DNA from: Actinomadura luzonensis
GTDB lineage: Bacteria; Actinomycetota; Actinomycetes; Streptosporangiales; Streptosporangiaceae
Direction of reading: 5' to 3'
DNA length: 64,000 bases
Assembly: GCF_022664455.2 (NCBI RefSeq)
Contig: NZ_JAKRKC020000001.1
Location: forward strand, 558,001 to 622,000
The translations under genes were made by a program, and so were the position numbers. The notes beneath the pieces are model-generated. The model did no database searches and was not told where the DNA came from. It worked only from the letters and a program-made list of their open reading frames with translations. Shown here piece by piece: positions 8,976 to 18,284 of the stretch. Position 1 is the first letter of the stretch; the number at the start of each line of letters is the position of its first letter.

Positions 8976-11159
8976 TCAGGTCTTCTCCAGGTATTCGGCC
9001 CGCTCGTCCCGCAGCAGCCGGTCGATCTCGGCGCGGAGCGCCGGGTGGCCGGTGAGCTCCGGGTCCTCCGCCAGGAGGGCGGCGGCCTCCTGGCGGGCCG
9101 TGGCGATCACGTCCTCGTCGCGCAGGAGCTGCAACAGCTTCAGGCTGCTGCGCTTGCCCGACTGGGCGGCGCCCAGCACGTCGCCCTCGCGGCGCTGCTC
9201 CAGGTCGACCCGGGACAGCTCGAAGCCGTCGAGCGTGGCGGCCACCGCGTCGAGGCGGGCGCGGGCCGGGGTGCCCTCGGCGAAGTCGGAGACCAGCAGG
9301 CACAGACCGGGCAGGCCGCCCCGGCCCACCCGGCCGCGGAGCTGGTGGAGCTGGGAGACGCCGAAGCGGTCGGCGTCCATGATGATCATGACGGAGCTGT
9401 TGGGGACGTCCACGCCGACCTCGATCACCGTGGTCGCGATCAGCACGTCGAGCTCGCCGCGCGAGAACGAGCGCATCACCGCGTCCTTCTCCTCCGGCGG
9501 CAGCTTGCCGTGCAGGACCCCCACCCGAAGGTCGTGGAAGGGGCCCTGGGTCAGCAGCTCGGCCACGTCGAGCACGGCCAGCGGCGGGCGGCGGTCGTCG
9601 TCGCCGGACGCGCCCGCCTGCAGGTCGCCCTCGTCGCCCTCCAGGTCGCCGATGCGCGGGCACACGATGTACGCCTGCCGCCCCAGCGCCACCTCCTCGC
9701 GCACCCGCTCCCACGTGCGCTCCAGGTAGTGGGGCTTCTCGGCGGCCGGGACGACGTGCGTGGTGATGGGCGCGCGGCCCGCCGGGAGCTGCGACAGCGT
9801 GGAGACCTCCAGGTCGCCGAAGACCGTCATGGCGACCGTGCGCGGGATCGGCGTCGCGGTCATGACCAGCACGTGCGGCCGGGCGTCGCCGGCCTTCTCG
9901 CGGAGGGCGTCGCGCTGCTCGACCCCGAAGCGGTGCTGCTCGTCGACGACCACCAGCCCGAGATCGGCGAACTGCACGTGCTCCTGGAGCAGCGCGTGCG
10001 TGCCGACCACGATCCCGGCGTTGCCGGAGGCCGCGTCGAGCAGAGCCGCGCGCCGGGCCGCCGCCCCCATCGAGCCGGTCAGCAGCGTGACCGCCGTGCC
10101 GCCGAACATGCCGCCCTGCGCCAGGTCGCCCAGCATGCTCGTGATCGAGCGGTGGTGCTGCTGGGCCAGCACCTCGGTGGGGGCCAGCAGCGCGGCCTGC
10201 CCGCCCGCGTCGACCACCTGGAGCATCGCGCGCAGCGCCACCACGGTCTTGCCCGCGCCCACCTCGCCCTGGAGCAGGCGGTGCATCGGGTGCTCGCGGG
10301 CGAGGTCGTCGGCGATCTCCTCGCCGACCGCGGCCTGCCCCTCGGTCAGCGCGAACGGCAGCCGCCCGTCGAACTCGGCGAGCAGCCCGTCGGCGCGGCG
10401 CGGCCGGGGCCGCGCGGGCCAGGCCGTGGCCGCCTGGCGGCGCTGCAGCAGCACGGACTGCAGCACGAACGCCTCGTCGAACTTCAGCCGCTGCCGCGCC
10501 CGCCCCATCTCCGCGAAGTCCTTCGGGCGGTGGATGCCGGCCAGCGCCTCGCCGAGCGGCTGCAGCTTGTGCCGGGCCCGCAGGCCGGCGGGCAGCGGGT
10601 CGTCGAGCGGGCCCAGCGTGTCGAGCACGACGCCGATCGCCCGCCTGATGGCCCACGGCGTGACGTCCTTGCCCGCCGGGTAGATCGGCACCGGCGCGGA
10701 GGCGAACTCCTCGGCGCCGCCCTCGCCGTCCTCCTCGAACAGCTCGAACTCCGGGTGCGCGAGCTGCCAGCGCGGCCGGCCGCGCTGCCCGAACAGCCCC
10801 ACCTTGCCGGCGAACATGCCCCGCCGCCCCGGCTTCAGCCGCGACTCGGCCACGTGCGAGCCCTTGCCGAAGAACGCCAGGTAGATCTTGTTGCCGTTGC
10901 CGTCGACGACCTCGACCTCCAGCCAGGTGCCGCCGCGGTTGCGCATCGGCTTGCGCATGAGCCGGGTCACCTCGCCGACCACGGTGGCGTGCTCGTCGAC
11001 CTCCAGGGCGTCGAGCGAGGTCAGCTCGCCGCGCTCGGCGTAGCGGCGCGGGTAGTGGCGCAGCAGGTCGCCGACCGTCTCCAGGCCGAGCACGCTGTGC
11101 AGCAGCTTGGCGGTCTTCGGGTCGAGCGCCTTCGTCAGAGGCTCGTCGAAACGGCTCAC
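8976..11159 (-). CDS. recG: ATP-dependent DNA helicase RecG
   Basis: Branch-migration helicase that reverses stalled forks and processes Holliday junctions. The 727-aa protein has an N-terminal OB-fold wedge domain (GEVTRLMRKPMRNRGGTWLE region), Walker A GEVGAGKT, Walker B DEQH, helicase motif III MTATPIPRT, and the C-terminal motifs ATTVIEVGVDVPN and QLRGRVGRG. Start GTG at 11159 (SRFDEPLTKAL). It lies downstream of the DAK-family gene, as in many actinobacteria. Confidence 0.96.
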   Translation of the reverse strand: MSRFDEPLTKALDPKTAKLLHSVLGLETVGDLLRHYPRRYAERGELTSLDALEVDEHATVVGEVTRLMRKPMRNRGGTWLEVEVVDGNGNKIYLAFFGKGSHVAESRLKPGRRGMFAGKVGLFGQRGRPRWQLAHPEFELFEEDGEGGAEEFASAPVPIYPAGKDVTPWAIRRAIGVVLDTLGPLDDPLPAGLRARHKLQPLGEALAGIHRPKDFAEMGRARQRLKFDEAFVLQSVLLQRRQAATAWPARPRPRRADGLLAEFDGRLPFALTEGQAAVGEEIADDLAREHPMHRLLQGEVGAGKTVVALRAMLQVVDAGGQAALLAPTEVLAQQHHRSITSMLGDLAQGGMFGGTAVTLLTGSMGAAARRAALLDAASGNAGIVVGTHALLQEHVQFADLGLVVVDEQHRFGVEQRDALREKAGDARPHVLVMTATPIPRTVAMTVFGDLEVSTLSQLPAGRAPITTHVVPAAEKPHYLERTWERVREEVALGRQAYIVCPRIGDLEGDEGDLQAGASGDDDRRPPLAVLDVAELLTQGPFHDLRVGVLHGKLPPEEKDAVMRSFSRGELDVLIATTVIEVGVDVPNSSVMIIMDADRFGVSQLHQLRGRVGRGGLPGLCLLVSDFAEGTPARARLDAVAATLDGFELSRVDLEQRREGDVLGAAQSGKRSSLKLLQLLRDEDVIATARQEAAALLAEDPELTGHPALRAEIDRLLRDERAEYLEKT

Positions 11160-11213
11160 GGCATTAAGTTCTACCGCCTGCGGCCGACAGGAATCCCGCG
11201 ATCCCCCGGCGCG

Positions 11214-12797
11214 TCACTCGACGCCGATCAGCAGCGGGTATCCGCCCTGCCCGCCCTCGTACACGACGAGGTCCACGTCCGGCCGCGTGGCCCGCAGGTG
11301 CTCCTCCAGGGACGCGGCCAGCGCGGGCGGCGCCTCCGCGCCCGTGACCAGGGTCACCAGCTCGCCGCCGCCCGCCACCAGCCGGTCCACGATCAGCTCG
11401 GCCACCCGCTCCAGCGAGCCGCCGATCACCGCCACGTCGCCCTCGATCAGGCCGAGCACGTCGCCCGGGCGGCACAGGCCCGCGCTGGTGAACGCCTCGC
11501 GGTCGGCCGTCGTCACGTGGCCGTAGCGGGTCTGGCCGGCCGCGTCCGCCATCGCCACCACGTCGTCGGCGAAGCGGCGCAGCGGGTCGTGCACGGCCAG
11601 CGCCGCGAGGCCCTGGACGCTCGCCCTGGTGGGCAGCACGCTGACCGCGCGGCCGTCCTCGCGGGCGATCGCCGCCGCCGCGGCGGCCACGTCGCCGGTG
11701 CCCTCGTCGTTCGGCAGGACCGCGACCTCGCTGCCCGCCCGCCTGATCGCCGCCAGCAGGGCGGGCAGGGCCGGCCGGGTGCCCGGCTCGCGGCGCACCA
11801 CGACGGCCCCGCACTCCTCGAACAGCGCGGCGATCCCCTCCCCCGCCGCGACCGCCACCACGCCCCTGCCCGGCTCGGCGCGCCGGGCGGGCTCCTGCCC
11901 GGCCAGGTACGTGATCCGGACGCGATGCGGCCGGCCCGCCCGGATCCCGGCCTCGACGGCGGGCCCGGCCTCCGGCACGTGGACGTGCACGTTCCACAGG
12001 CCGTCGCCGCCGACCACGACGAGGGAGTCGCCCATCGCGTCCAGCTCGGCGCGTAACGCGGTCACGGCGGCGTCGTCGGCGTCCAGCAGGTACATCACCT
12101 CGTAGCCGGGCCCGGCGGGCGGCTCCCCGCCGGGCGGCGGCGTCCCCGGCCGCCGCGCGGCCCCCGTGACCGGGGCGGGAACGTCGTAGTGGGCGTCGTA
12201 CGAGCCGGTGATCACCGCGGCCAGGGTCTCCAGCACGATCGCCGCCCCCGCGCCGCCCGCGTCCACGACGCCGTTGCGGGCCAGCACGTCGAGCTGGCGC
12301 GGGGTGCGGCCCAGCGCCGCCCGCGCCGCGCCCGCCGCCCGCCGCGCCACCTCGCGCAGGTCGCCGTCGAGCTCCTGCCCCTGGACGGCGAGCGCGGCCG
12401 ACTCCAGCACGCTCAGCACCGTGCCCTCCACCGGCCTGGCCACGGCCTCCCTGGCCAGCACGGCGGCCCGGTGCAGCGCGGCCCGCAGGTCGTGGCCGTC
12501 CTTCAGCACCTCGGCCAGGCCGCGCAGGGCCTGGCTGACGATCACCCCGGAGTTGCCGCGCGCCCCGACCAGCGCGCCGTACGCCAGCGTCTGCCACACC
12601 ACGGCCGCGTCCACGTCCTCGGGCAGGGACTCGACGGCCTCGGCCGCGGACAGCAGGGTCAGGTGCAGATTGGTGCCGGTGTCGCCGTCGGCGACCGGGA
12701 ACACGTTGAGCGCGTCGATCTCCGTCCTGGCCCGGCCGAGGGCGTCGGCCGCCAGGCGGGCCCAGCGGCGCACCGCGGGCGGGTCGAGGATCCTCAT
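11214..12797 (-). CDS. DAK-domain kinase (FakA/YloV-like)
   Basis: A 527-aa protein with an N-terminal DhaL domain ([18 protein letters not shown], residues 31-48, provides the metal- and ATP-binding Asp residues) and a C-terminal DAK1_2-type domain ending [15 protein letters not shown]. This is the layout of FakA, which phosphorylates fatty acids held by a FakB/DegV protein; no FakB gene is in view. A Pro/Gly-rich linker (about residues 225-245) separates the domains. The start MRILDPP has GGGAGG 7 nt upstream. Divergent from rpmB. Confidence 0.85.
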   Translation of the reverse strand: MRILDPPAVRRWARLAADALGRARTEIDALNVFPVADGDTGTNLHLTLLSAAEAVESLPEDVDAAVVWQTLAYGALVGARGNSGVIVSQALRGLAEVLKDGHDLRAALHRAAVLAREAVARPVEGTVLSVLESAALAVQGQELDGDLREVARRAAGAARAALGRTPRQLDVLARNGVVDAGGAGAAIVLETLAAVITGSYDAHYDVPAPVTGAARRPGTPPPGGEPPAGPGYEVMYLLDADDAAVTALRAELDAMGDSLVVVGGDGLWNVHVHVPEAGPAVEAGIRAGRPHRVRITYLAGQEPARRAEPGRGVVAVAAGEGIAALFEECGAVVVRREPGTRPALPALLAAIRRAGSEVAVLPNDEGTGDVAAAAAAIAREDGRAVSVLPTRASVQGLAALAVHDPLRRFADDVVAMADAAGQTRYGHVTTADREAFTSAGLCRPGDVLGLIEGDVAVIGGSLERVAELIVDRLVAGGGELVTLVTGAEAPPALAASLEEHLRATRPDVDLVVYEGGQGGYPLLIGVE

Positions 12798-12832
12798 CCG
12801 CGAACCTCCCGTATGCGCTACCGTTGTCGAAG

Positions 12833-12912
12833 GAGAATATCCCTGTGCCGGGCCGCTGAGTGCTCCGGCCAGTGCTTCAGTTCGCGCCCAACGGTGTGGA
12901 TCGGATATTCTC
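12833..12912. promoter_or_regulatory. Mirrored divergent promoter region between DAK gene and rpmB
   Basis: GAGAATATCC (12833-12842) and GGATATTCTC (12903-12912) form a perfect 10-bp inverted repeat 60 nt apart. Each copy contains TATTCT, a good TANNNT -10 box, reading outward towards the DAK gene (minus) and rpmB (plus). They may be paired -10 regions, a shared operator, or both. Confidence 0.5.
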
Positions 12913-12999
12913 GTCTGGCTGGCCGGTTGTCCCGGCATGCCCTCCGCCCGGAAAGCATCAGCGGACAGGGCTACATCGACTGTTTTAAGGAGCGATACC

Positions 13000-13185
13000 G
13001 TGGCTTCCGTCTGCGATGTCTGCCGCAAGGGGCCGACCTTCGGTAACAACGTGTCCCACTCCCACCGCCGTACCCGCCGTCGTTGGAACCCCAACATCCA
13101 GACGGTGCGCGCGGTCATCGGCGGCACGCCGAAGAAGCTGAACGTGTGCACCTCGTGCATCAAGGCGGGCAAGGTCACCCGCTAA
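13000..13185 (+). CDS. rpmB: 50S ribosomal protein L28, zinc-binding form
   Basis: A 61-aa protein, [20 protein letters not shown] onward. CDVC (residues 5-8) and CTSC (50-53) form the C+ zinc site. The start is GTG at 13000 with AAGGAG 8 nt upstream. It is divergent from the DAK gene and followed by a strong hairpin. Both L32 and L28 here are zinc forms; no zinc-free paralogue is in the window. Confidence 0.95.
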   Translation: MASVCDVCRKGPTFGNNVSHSHRRTRRRWNPNIQTVRAVIGGTPKKLNVCTSCIKAGKVTR

Positions 13186-13200
13186 GTTCCCGCACGTCAC

Positions 13201-13250
13201 GCACGAAGGCCCGCCCTTCCCTTCCCGGGAGCGGCGGGCCTTCGTCGTGC
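13201..13250. terminator. Bidirectional hairpin between rpmB and thiD
   Basis: GCACGAAGGCCCGCC (13201-13215) pairs with GGCGGGCCTTCG-TCG-TGC (13233-13250). It lies between the convergent rpmB (ends 13185) and thiD (ends 13295). A run of CCCGGG units follows (about 13255-13290). There is no U-run, as is common in high-GC actinomycetes. Confidence 0.7.
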
Positions 13251-13294
13251 CCGCGCCCGGGCACGGGCCCGGGCCCGGGCCCGGGCACGGGCGG

Positions 13295-14089
13295 TCAGCG
13301 CAGGCGCCAGGCGTGGTCCACCGGGCCGATGCCCGCGCCCAGCGGGAAGCCGTGGGCGATGGCGCCGGTCACGTACTCCTTGGCCGCCCGCACCGCCTCC
13401 GGCACGCCGTCGCCCAGCGCGAGACGGGAGGCGATCGCGGAGGCGAGCGTGCAGCCGGTGCCGTGCGTGTGGCGGTTGTCGTGGCGCTCGGCCGTGAAGC
13501 GGTGCTCGGTCGTGCCGTCGGTCAGCAGGTCCACCGGCTCGCCCGGCAGGTGACCGCCCTTGATCAGCGCCCAGGCCGGCCCCAGGGCCAGGACGGCGTC
13601 GGCCGCGCGGCGCAGGCCGTCCTCGTCCTCCACCTTGACCGAGGTGAGCTGCTCGACCTCCCACAGGTTCGGCGTGGCCACCGTCGCCACCGGCATCAGC
13701 CGGGTGCGGACCGTCTCCACGGCCTCGGCCGCGAGCAGCGGGTCACCGTGCTTCGACACCCCCACCGGGTCCACCACGACCGGCGCCCCGTACCCGCCGA
13801 GCACCTCGGCGACCACCTCGACCAGCTCGGGCGAGGCCAGCATGCCGGTCTTGACCGCCTGCGCGCCGATGTCGCCGAGCACCGAGCCGAGCTGCGCCCG
13901 CACGGCCTCGGGCGGCAGCTCCCAGTAGCCCTGGACGCCGAGCGAGTTCTGCGCGGTCACCGCCGCGATGACGCTCATGCCGTGCACGCCCATGGCCATC
14001 ATGGTCTTCAGGTCGGCCTGGATGCCCGCGCCGCCCCCTGAGTCGGAGCCGGCGACGGTGAGCACGCGTGGAGGGGTCGAAACCGTCAT
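13295..14089 (-). CDS. thiD: Hydroxymethylpyrimidine/phosphomethylpyrimidine kinase
   Basis: Phosphorylates HMP and HMP-P in thiamine synthesis. The 264-aa ribokinase-fold protein has [16 protein letters not shown] near the N terminus, [13 protein letters not shown] in the middle, and the anion-hole motif [12 protein letters not shown] near the C terminus. The start [10 protein letters not shown] follows GGGGGAC; an ATG three codons upstream is also possible. It shares the minus strand with thiL, separated by the repeat-rich membrane protein. Confidence 0.93.
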   Translation of the reverse strand: MTVSTPPRVLTVAGSDSGGGAGIQADLKTMMAMGVHGMSVIAAVTAQNSLGVQGYWELPPEAVRAQLGSVLGDIGAQAVKTGMLASPELVEVVAEVLGGYGAPVVVDPVGVSKHGDPLLAAEAVETVRTRLMPVATVATPNLWEVEQLTSVKVEDEDGLRRAADAVLALGPAWALIKGGHLPGEPVDLLTDGTTEHRFTAERHDNRHTHGTGCTLASAIASRLALGDGVPEAVRAAKEYVTGAIAHGFPLGAGIGPVDHAWRLR

Positions 14090-14124
14090 GTCCCCCATCC
14101 AACCACCCACGCGGCTTCGGCCGG

Positions 14125-16428
14125 TCAGGCGACGGAGCACTCCCCGCTGACCATGCCGCACGTCTCGGCCCGCTCGCCCTCGCCCGTGGCGGTGAACGTG
14201 ACCTCGGTCTCGTCACCCGACCCCAGCGACGCGCGCACGTCGAGGATGAGCAGGTCGCCGTCCTGCGTCCAGGTCGCGCCGCGCACGCTCAGCACCCGGC
14301 CCTCGACCGGCACCGACACCGTCGGGCCGTCGAGCGTCCGGGCCGAGGTGTTGGCCACCTTGAGGCTGGCCGAGTAGGTGCCGGCCCGCTGCTTGATCGT
14401 CTGCTGGACGTTGACCGAGCCGCCGCTCGCGCCGCCCTGCCCGAACGGCCCGGGGCCGCCGGTGCCGGCGGGGGTCGGCTGCGTGGTGACCGAGGTGCCG
14501 CCGCCGTCGTCCGACGTGGTCTGCGGGTTCGGCGTGAGCGTGTCGCTCTCCTCCGCGGCCGTCGGCTCCTCGATGACGGAGTCGTCGGACGGCTGCGCGG
14601 ACGCCTTCACCCTGGTTCTGGTGGGCTTGGGCGTGGGCGTGCTGGTGCGGCGCGGGGCGCGGGCCACGTACGAGGCGGTGGGCGTCGGCCGTCCGGCGGG
14701 CGTGGTCCGCTCGTCGTCCGGCGACGGCTCCTCCGACGGCTCGCTCTCCTCCTCGGTCGCCGGGTCGGAGACGGCGGGGCCGGGCTGGTTCGGGCTCTTC
14801 TGGACGGCGGCGCACGTCGCGCCCTCGCACTTGGCCGGGTCGCCGGAGCTCATCAGCTTGACCCCCGCCACCGTGCCGCCGAGCACGACGGCCACGGCCG
14901 CCACGGACAGCAGCGCCACCCGGCCCTTGCCGCCGCCCGACGACGGCGGGCCGCCCAGGAGGTCGTCCTCCCGGTCCCTGCCCCGGTCCCGGCCGTTCTC
15001 CCGATCCTGGCCGTTCTCCCGGGTCCGATCCTCGGCGTCGCGGCCGAGCCTGCGGCGGGCGCGGCGGCCCTTGGGCTCGTCCGGCTCGTCCAGGTCGCCG
15101 TCGCCGGACCAGCCGGAGCTGAGGAAGCCGGTCTCAGCCTCCGCCCACGCCGGGGCCTGGACGGCGGTGGGCTCGCCGGCCACCTTGATGTCGCCGGGCA
15201 TCGGCGGGCCGGCGGAGACGGGGGGCTGGACGTCGAAACGGGCCGTACGGTCGGACGGGCCGTCGAACGGCGACCCGGCATGCCCGTCACCCCCGCCGTC
15301 ACGGCCCTCGGGCCCGTCGAACGGCCCCGGCTCACCGAAGAACCCCTCACCAGCGGCCCGCCCGAAGGAACCGGTGCCGGAGGGCTGGTCAAAGGGGCCC
15401 GTGCCGTCCGGACGGTCGTGAGGGCCCGTTCCGGGCGGGGCGCCGAAAGCGGCGGTGCGCTCGGCGGGCGGGCCGAAGAAGCCGTCGCCCGGCCGTGGCT
15501 GGTCGCCTTGTCCCGGCGTGGTCCGGTCGAAGGTGCCCGGCACCTCGAAGTCGCCGGTCATGGGCCCGCCGAAGGGCCCGGGGCCGCCGGGGCCGGGCCG
15601 ATCGCCCCGGGAGCCGGCGGCGGCCGCATCCCCGGGAGAACCGGAGCCGGCCGGATCACCCGGGAAGCCGAAAGAGCCGGTCGGGTCGCCAGGGAAGCCG
15701 GGAGAACCGGCCGGGTCGCCGGGGTAGCCGGTGGTGGCGGTCGGGTCGCCGGAGAAGGCGGGGCCGGGAGGGGCGTCCCAGTCGGAGGGGCGGGCGAAGG
15801 CGCCCGTCACCTCGAAGGGACCGGCCTGCTCACCGCCCGGCGCGGGCGGCGGCGGGAAGGGGCTGCCCGGACGGTTCGCGTGCGGGCCGGCCGGGCCGCT
15901 CCCCTGCGGACCGGCGGGGCCGTTCAGCTGCGGACCAGCAGGGCCGTTCAGCTGCGGACCGGCGGGGCCGCTCCCCTGCGGACCGAGGGGGCCGTTCGGC
16001 TGTGGGCCGGCCGGGCCGTACCCCTGGGGACCTGCTGGGCCGTTCCCCTGGAAGCCCTCGGGGCCGTTCCCTTGGGAGCCTGCGGGGCCGCTTCCCTGGG
16101 GGCCCGTGGGACCGGTGCCGGGCGGGAAGGGGCCGGAGGGGGCGGCGCCAGAAGGGAAGGGGGTGGCGGAGTCGGTGCCCGGCGGGAAGGGGGTGGCGGA
16201 GTCGGTGGGCACGGCGAAGGCGCCGGTGGTCTCGAACGGCTCGGACTGCGGCCCGCGCGGCGGCTCGCTCTCGCGGCGTGGCATCGGGGCCCACTGCCCC
16301 GTGACCTCCGGCCGGTCCGGGAGGAAAGGCCAGCCCGGCGGCTCGGCCTGCTCGTCAGGACCCCAGAATGCGCTGCCGCTCTCCTTGTCTTCCCCGTCGT
16401 CGGATCCACCTGTGCCGTGGCGGCCCAT
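14125..16428 (-). CDS. Repeat-rich single-pass membrane protein with a CBM2-like extracellular domain
   Basis: A 767-aa protein of unknown function. Residues 1-500 are a Gly/Pro-rich cytoplasmic region with two tandem repeats: ten octapeptides of the type GPAGPQxN (106-185) and four decapeptides GDPxxxxGFP (227-266). A motif like FE(T/V)TGAF recurs (about 65-71, 205-211). A basic stretch ([10 protein letters not shown]) precedes one transmembrane helix (503-525). The outside holds a Ser/Thr/Pro-rich linker and a C-terminal beta-rich domain (about 665-767) resembling family 2 carbohydrate-binding modules, with two Cys near the end. GAAAGGG precedes the ATG. It sits between thiL and thiD. Confidence 0.8.
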   Translation of the reverse strand: MGRHGTGGSDDGEDKESGSAFWGPDEQAEPPGWPFLPDRPEVTGQWAPMPRRESEPPRGPQSEPFETTGAFAVPTDSATPFPPGTDSATPFPSGAAPSGPFPPGTGPTGPQGSGPAGSQGNGPEGFQGNGPAGPQGYGPAGPQPNGPLGPQGSGPAGPQLNGPAGPQLNGPAGPQGSGPAGPHANRPGSPFPPPPAPGGEQAGPFEVTGAFARPSDWDAPPGPAFSGDPTATTGYPGDPAGSPGFPGDPTGSFGFPGDPAGSGSPGDAAAAGSRGDRPGPGGPGPFGGPMTGDFEVPGTFDRTTPGQGDQPRPGDGFFGPPAERTAAFGAPPGTGPHDRPDGTGPFDQPSGTGSFGRAAGEGFFGEPGPFDGPEGRDGGGDGHAGSPFDGPSDRTARFDVQPPVSAGPPMPGDIKVAGEPTAVQAPAWAEAETGFLSSGWSGDGDLDEPDEPKGRRARRRLGRDAEDRTRENGQDRENGRDRGRDREDDLLGGPPSSGGGKGRVALLSVAAVAVVLGGTVAGVKLMSSGDPAKCEGATCAAVQKSPNQPGPAVSDPATEEESEPSEEPSPDDERTTPAGRPTPTASYVARAPRRTSTPTPKPTRTRVKASAQPSDDSVIEEPTAAEESDTLTPNPQTTSDDGGGTSVTTQPTPAGTGGPGPFGQGGASGGSVNVQQTIKQRAGTYSASLKVANTSARTLDGPTVSVPVEGRVLSVRGATWTQDGDLLILDVRASLGSGDETEVTFTATGEGERAETCGMVSGECSVA
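15631..15750 (-). repeat. Four 30-bp units coding GDPxxxxGFP decapeptides
   Basis: Tandem in-frame units inside the membrane protein gene (residues 227-266), variable in the middle four residues. Such repeats can change copy number by slippage without breaking the frame. Confidence 0.7.
15874..16113 (-). repeat. Ten 24-bp units coding GPAGPQxN octapeptides
   Basis: Exactly ten consecutive octapeptide units (residues 106-185), from GPTGPQGS through GPAGPQLN to GPAGPHAN. The units are diverged but aligned at the DNA level. The period is eight residues, not three, so this is not a true collagen G-X-Y helix. Confidence 0.85.
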
Positions 16429-16553
16429 GGCTGCCCTTTCTTCCGGTTACAGTGGCCGCCAATCTTCATAACACCTTTGCTACGCCGTTGTCACAGCAAT
16501 CCCACTAGTCGTACCCCAAACCAGGAAAATATCCCAAAAATCGGGACAGATCA

Positions 16554-17549
16554 TCACCGAAAGTGATCCCAGCCCCCACGTCCCATTTCTCGCCCATACA
16601 CCAGAACGCCGTCCCCCTCGACCACCCGCCCCACGACCTGCCACGACGCCGGCAGCCGCACCCCGGCGGGAAAGGCCGCCGCAAGGGCGTGATCCTCACC
16701 CCCGGTGAGCACCCATTCGAGCGGATCCGTCCCCAATATCCCCGCCGCCGCCGCCACCGGCTCCCCCACCGTGAACGCCGCCGGATCCAGCTCGATCCGC
16801 ACCCCGCTCGCCCGGGCCACGTGCCCGAGGTCCTGGAGCAGCCCGTCGCTGACGTCCAGCATCGCGCTCGCGCCCAGCTCGGCCGCGCGCGGCCCCTCCA
16901 GGTACGGCGGGCAGGGCCGCCGGTGCGCCGCCACGGCCTCCTCCAGCGCACCGCGCGGCTCCACGCCGGCCTCCAGCGCGCCCCGGGTGTCCGCCCCCGC
17001 CTCCAGCAGCGCCCAGCCGGCCGCCGCGTGCCCGAGCCGCCCCGCCACCGCCACGACGTGCCCCGGCCGGGCCCCGTCCCGCCGGACGGCCGCCCGCCCG
17101 CCCAGGTCACCGAGCGCGGTCACCCCGAGGACCACCAGGTCGCACCGGGTGACGTCGCCTCCGGCCACGCTCGCCCCGACCACCGCGCACTCGTCACGGA
17201 AACCGTCCGTCAGCTCGTCCAGCCACTTCACGGGCAGGTCGGCGGGGATGCCGAGGCCGATCACGAGCGCGGTGGGGGTGGCGCCCATGGCGGCCACGTC
17301 GGCGAGGTTCTGGGCGGCCGCCTTGCGGCCCACGTCGTACGGGCTGGACCAGTCGCGCCGGAAGTGCCGGCCCTCCAGCAGCAGGTCCGTGGAGACCACG
17401 ACGCGACCGTCGGGGGCGGCGACCAGCGCGGCGTCATCCCCCGGACCGAGCATTACCGCCGCACCCTGGGGCAGACGACCGGTAATACGATTTACCACGC
17501 CGAATTCGCCGAGTTCTCCGACTGTGATGACGCACCTCCTGACGCACAC
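16554..17549 (-). CDS. thiL: Thiamine-monophosphate kinase
   Basis: Converts thiamine phosphate to thiamine diphosphate, the active cofactor. It has the ThiL motifs GELGEFGVVNRIT, GPGDDAALV, STDLLLEGRHF, GGDVTRCD and LDVSDGLLQDL. The 996-nt span uses the GTG at 17549. The true start is probably an ATC at 17528: it encodes the expected (M)TVGELGEF terminus and has AGGAGG exactly 6 nt upstream. A -10 box TACCCT (17550-17555) would start the mRNA downstream of the GTG. The large membrane protein gene follows. Confidence 0.9.
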   Translation of the reverse strand: MCVRRCVITVGELGEFGVVNRITGRLPQGAAVMLGPGDDAALVAAPDGRVVVSTDLLLEGRHFRRDWSSPYDVGRKAAAQNLADVAAMGATPTALVIGLGIPADLPVKWLDELTDGFRDECAVVGASVAGGDVTRCDLVVLGVTALGDLGGRAAVRRDGARPGHVVAVAGRLGHAAAGWALLEAGADTRGALEAGVEPRGALEEAVAAHRRPCPPYLEGPRAAELGASAMLDVSDGLLQDLGHVARASGVRIELDPAAFTVGEPVAAAAGILGTDPLEWVLTGGEDHALAAAFPAGVRLPASWQVVGRVVEGDGVLVYGREMGRGGWDHFR

Positions 17550-17579
17550 AGGGTACGGTGGCCCTTCGGCGTGATCCAA
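17550..17579 (-). promoter_or_regulatory. Probable thiL promoter
   Basis: On the minus strand TTGGAT (-35, 17574-17579), an 18-nt spacer and TACCCT (-10, 17550-17555) predict transcription starting near 17543. That leaves a leader of about 15 nt containing AGGAGG directly before an ATC codon. It overlaps the region upstream of the divergent Lrp-like gene. Confidence 0.5.
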
Positions 17580-17596
17580 TCGCCCGGGAGGACGTG

Positions 17597-17830
17597 ATGG
17601 TGCAGGCCTACATCCTTATTCAGACCGAGGTCGGCAAGGCCGCCGCCGTGGCCGGGGAGATCTCCGGGATCCCTGGTGTGACGCAGGCGGAGGACGTGAC
17701 GGGTCCGTACGACGTGATCGTCCGTGCGGAGGCCCGCAATGTGGACGAGCTGGGCAAGCTCGTCGTGGCCCAGATTCAGGCGGTGGAGGGGATCACGCGT
17801 ACGCTGACGTGTCCGATCGTCCACATCTGA
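17597..17830 (+). CDS. Lrp/AsnC ligand-binding (RAM) domain protein, stand-alone
   Basis: A 77-aa protein made only of the Lrp/AsnC-type RAM effector domain (VQAYILIQTEVGKAAAVAGEI...YDVIVRAEA). There is no helix-turn-helix, so it cannot bind DNA alone; such stand-alone domains usually form ring oligomers that bind amino acids. The ATG at 17597 follows GGGAGG. It is divergent from thiL and 16 nt before the DUF3515 lipoprotein gene, probably in one transcript. Conserved next to thiL in actinomycetes. Confidence 0.9.
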   Translation: MVQAYILIQTEVGKAAAVAGEISGIPGVTQAEDVTGPYDVIVRAEARNVDELGKLVVAQIQAVEGITRTLTCPIVHI

Positions 17831-17846
17831 ATCGTCATCCGAAGGT

Positions 17847-18284
17847 ATGTGTCGCATGCGTGCCGCCGCCGTCCTGCTCGTTCTCCTAGCGCTCGCCGGT
17901 TGCGGCGGCACCGTCCGGGTGGAGCCGCCGGCGCCCCAGGGCCCGGCGGTGGCCGCCTGCGGCAAGCTCGCCACGCTGCTGCCCGGCTCGCTCGACGGGG
18001 CCGGGCGCGGCGAGTCGGAGCCGGCGTCGCCGTACGTGGCCGTCTGGGGGGACGGCACGATCGCGCTGCGCTGCGGCGTTCCCCGGCCGGCCCGCATGGC
18101 GCCGACCGACCAGCTCCAGGAGATCGACGGCGTGGGCTGGTTCGCCGATCCCGACCGACCGGCGCTGTTCACCGCCGTGACCGACCCGGCGTACGTGGAG
18201 GTCACGGTCGGCGGCGGTCACACGCCCGGCGACGTGCTCGCCGAGCTGTCCGGACCGGTGGGCCGGATGGCCGCCCAGCGGTGA
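17847..18284 (+). CDS. DUF3515 lipoprotein
   Basis: A 145-aa predicted lipoprotein: short basic N terminus, hydrophobic stretch AAAVLLVLLALAGC with the lipobox Cys, then a small domain (CGKLATLLPGSL...WGDGTIALRCGVPRP) typical of the actinobacterial DUF3515 family. Function unknown. An ATG three codons further in may be the real start, since GAAGG is better spaced for it. Its TGA directly abuts the TCA (reverse stop) of ddl, making a TGATCA palindrome. Confidence 0.85.
   Translation: MCRMRAAAVLLVLLALAGCGGTVRVEPPAPQGPAVAACGKLATLLPGSLDGAGRGESEPASPYVAVWGDGTIALRCGVPRPARMAPTDQLQEIDGVGWFADPDRPALFTAVTDPAYVEVTVGGGHTPGDVLAELSGPVGRMAAQR

Noticed and set aside
8862..12056. 1064-codon plus-strand frame opposite recG and the DAK gene
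   Set aside because: Composition is that of antisense high-GC DNA; recG and DAK motifs lie on the other strand.
13255..13292. CCCGGG-rich run after rpmB as a regulatory element
   Set aside because: Simple GC repeat next to a terminator; no further structure to support a function.
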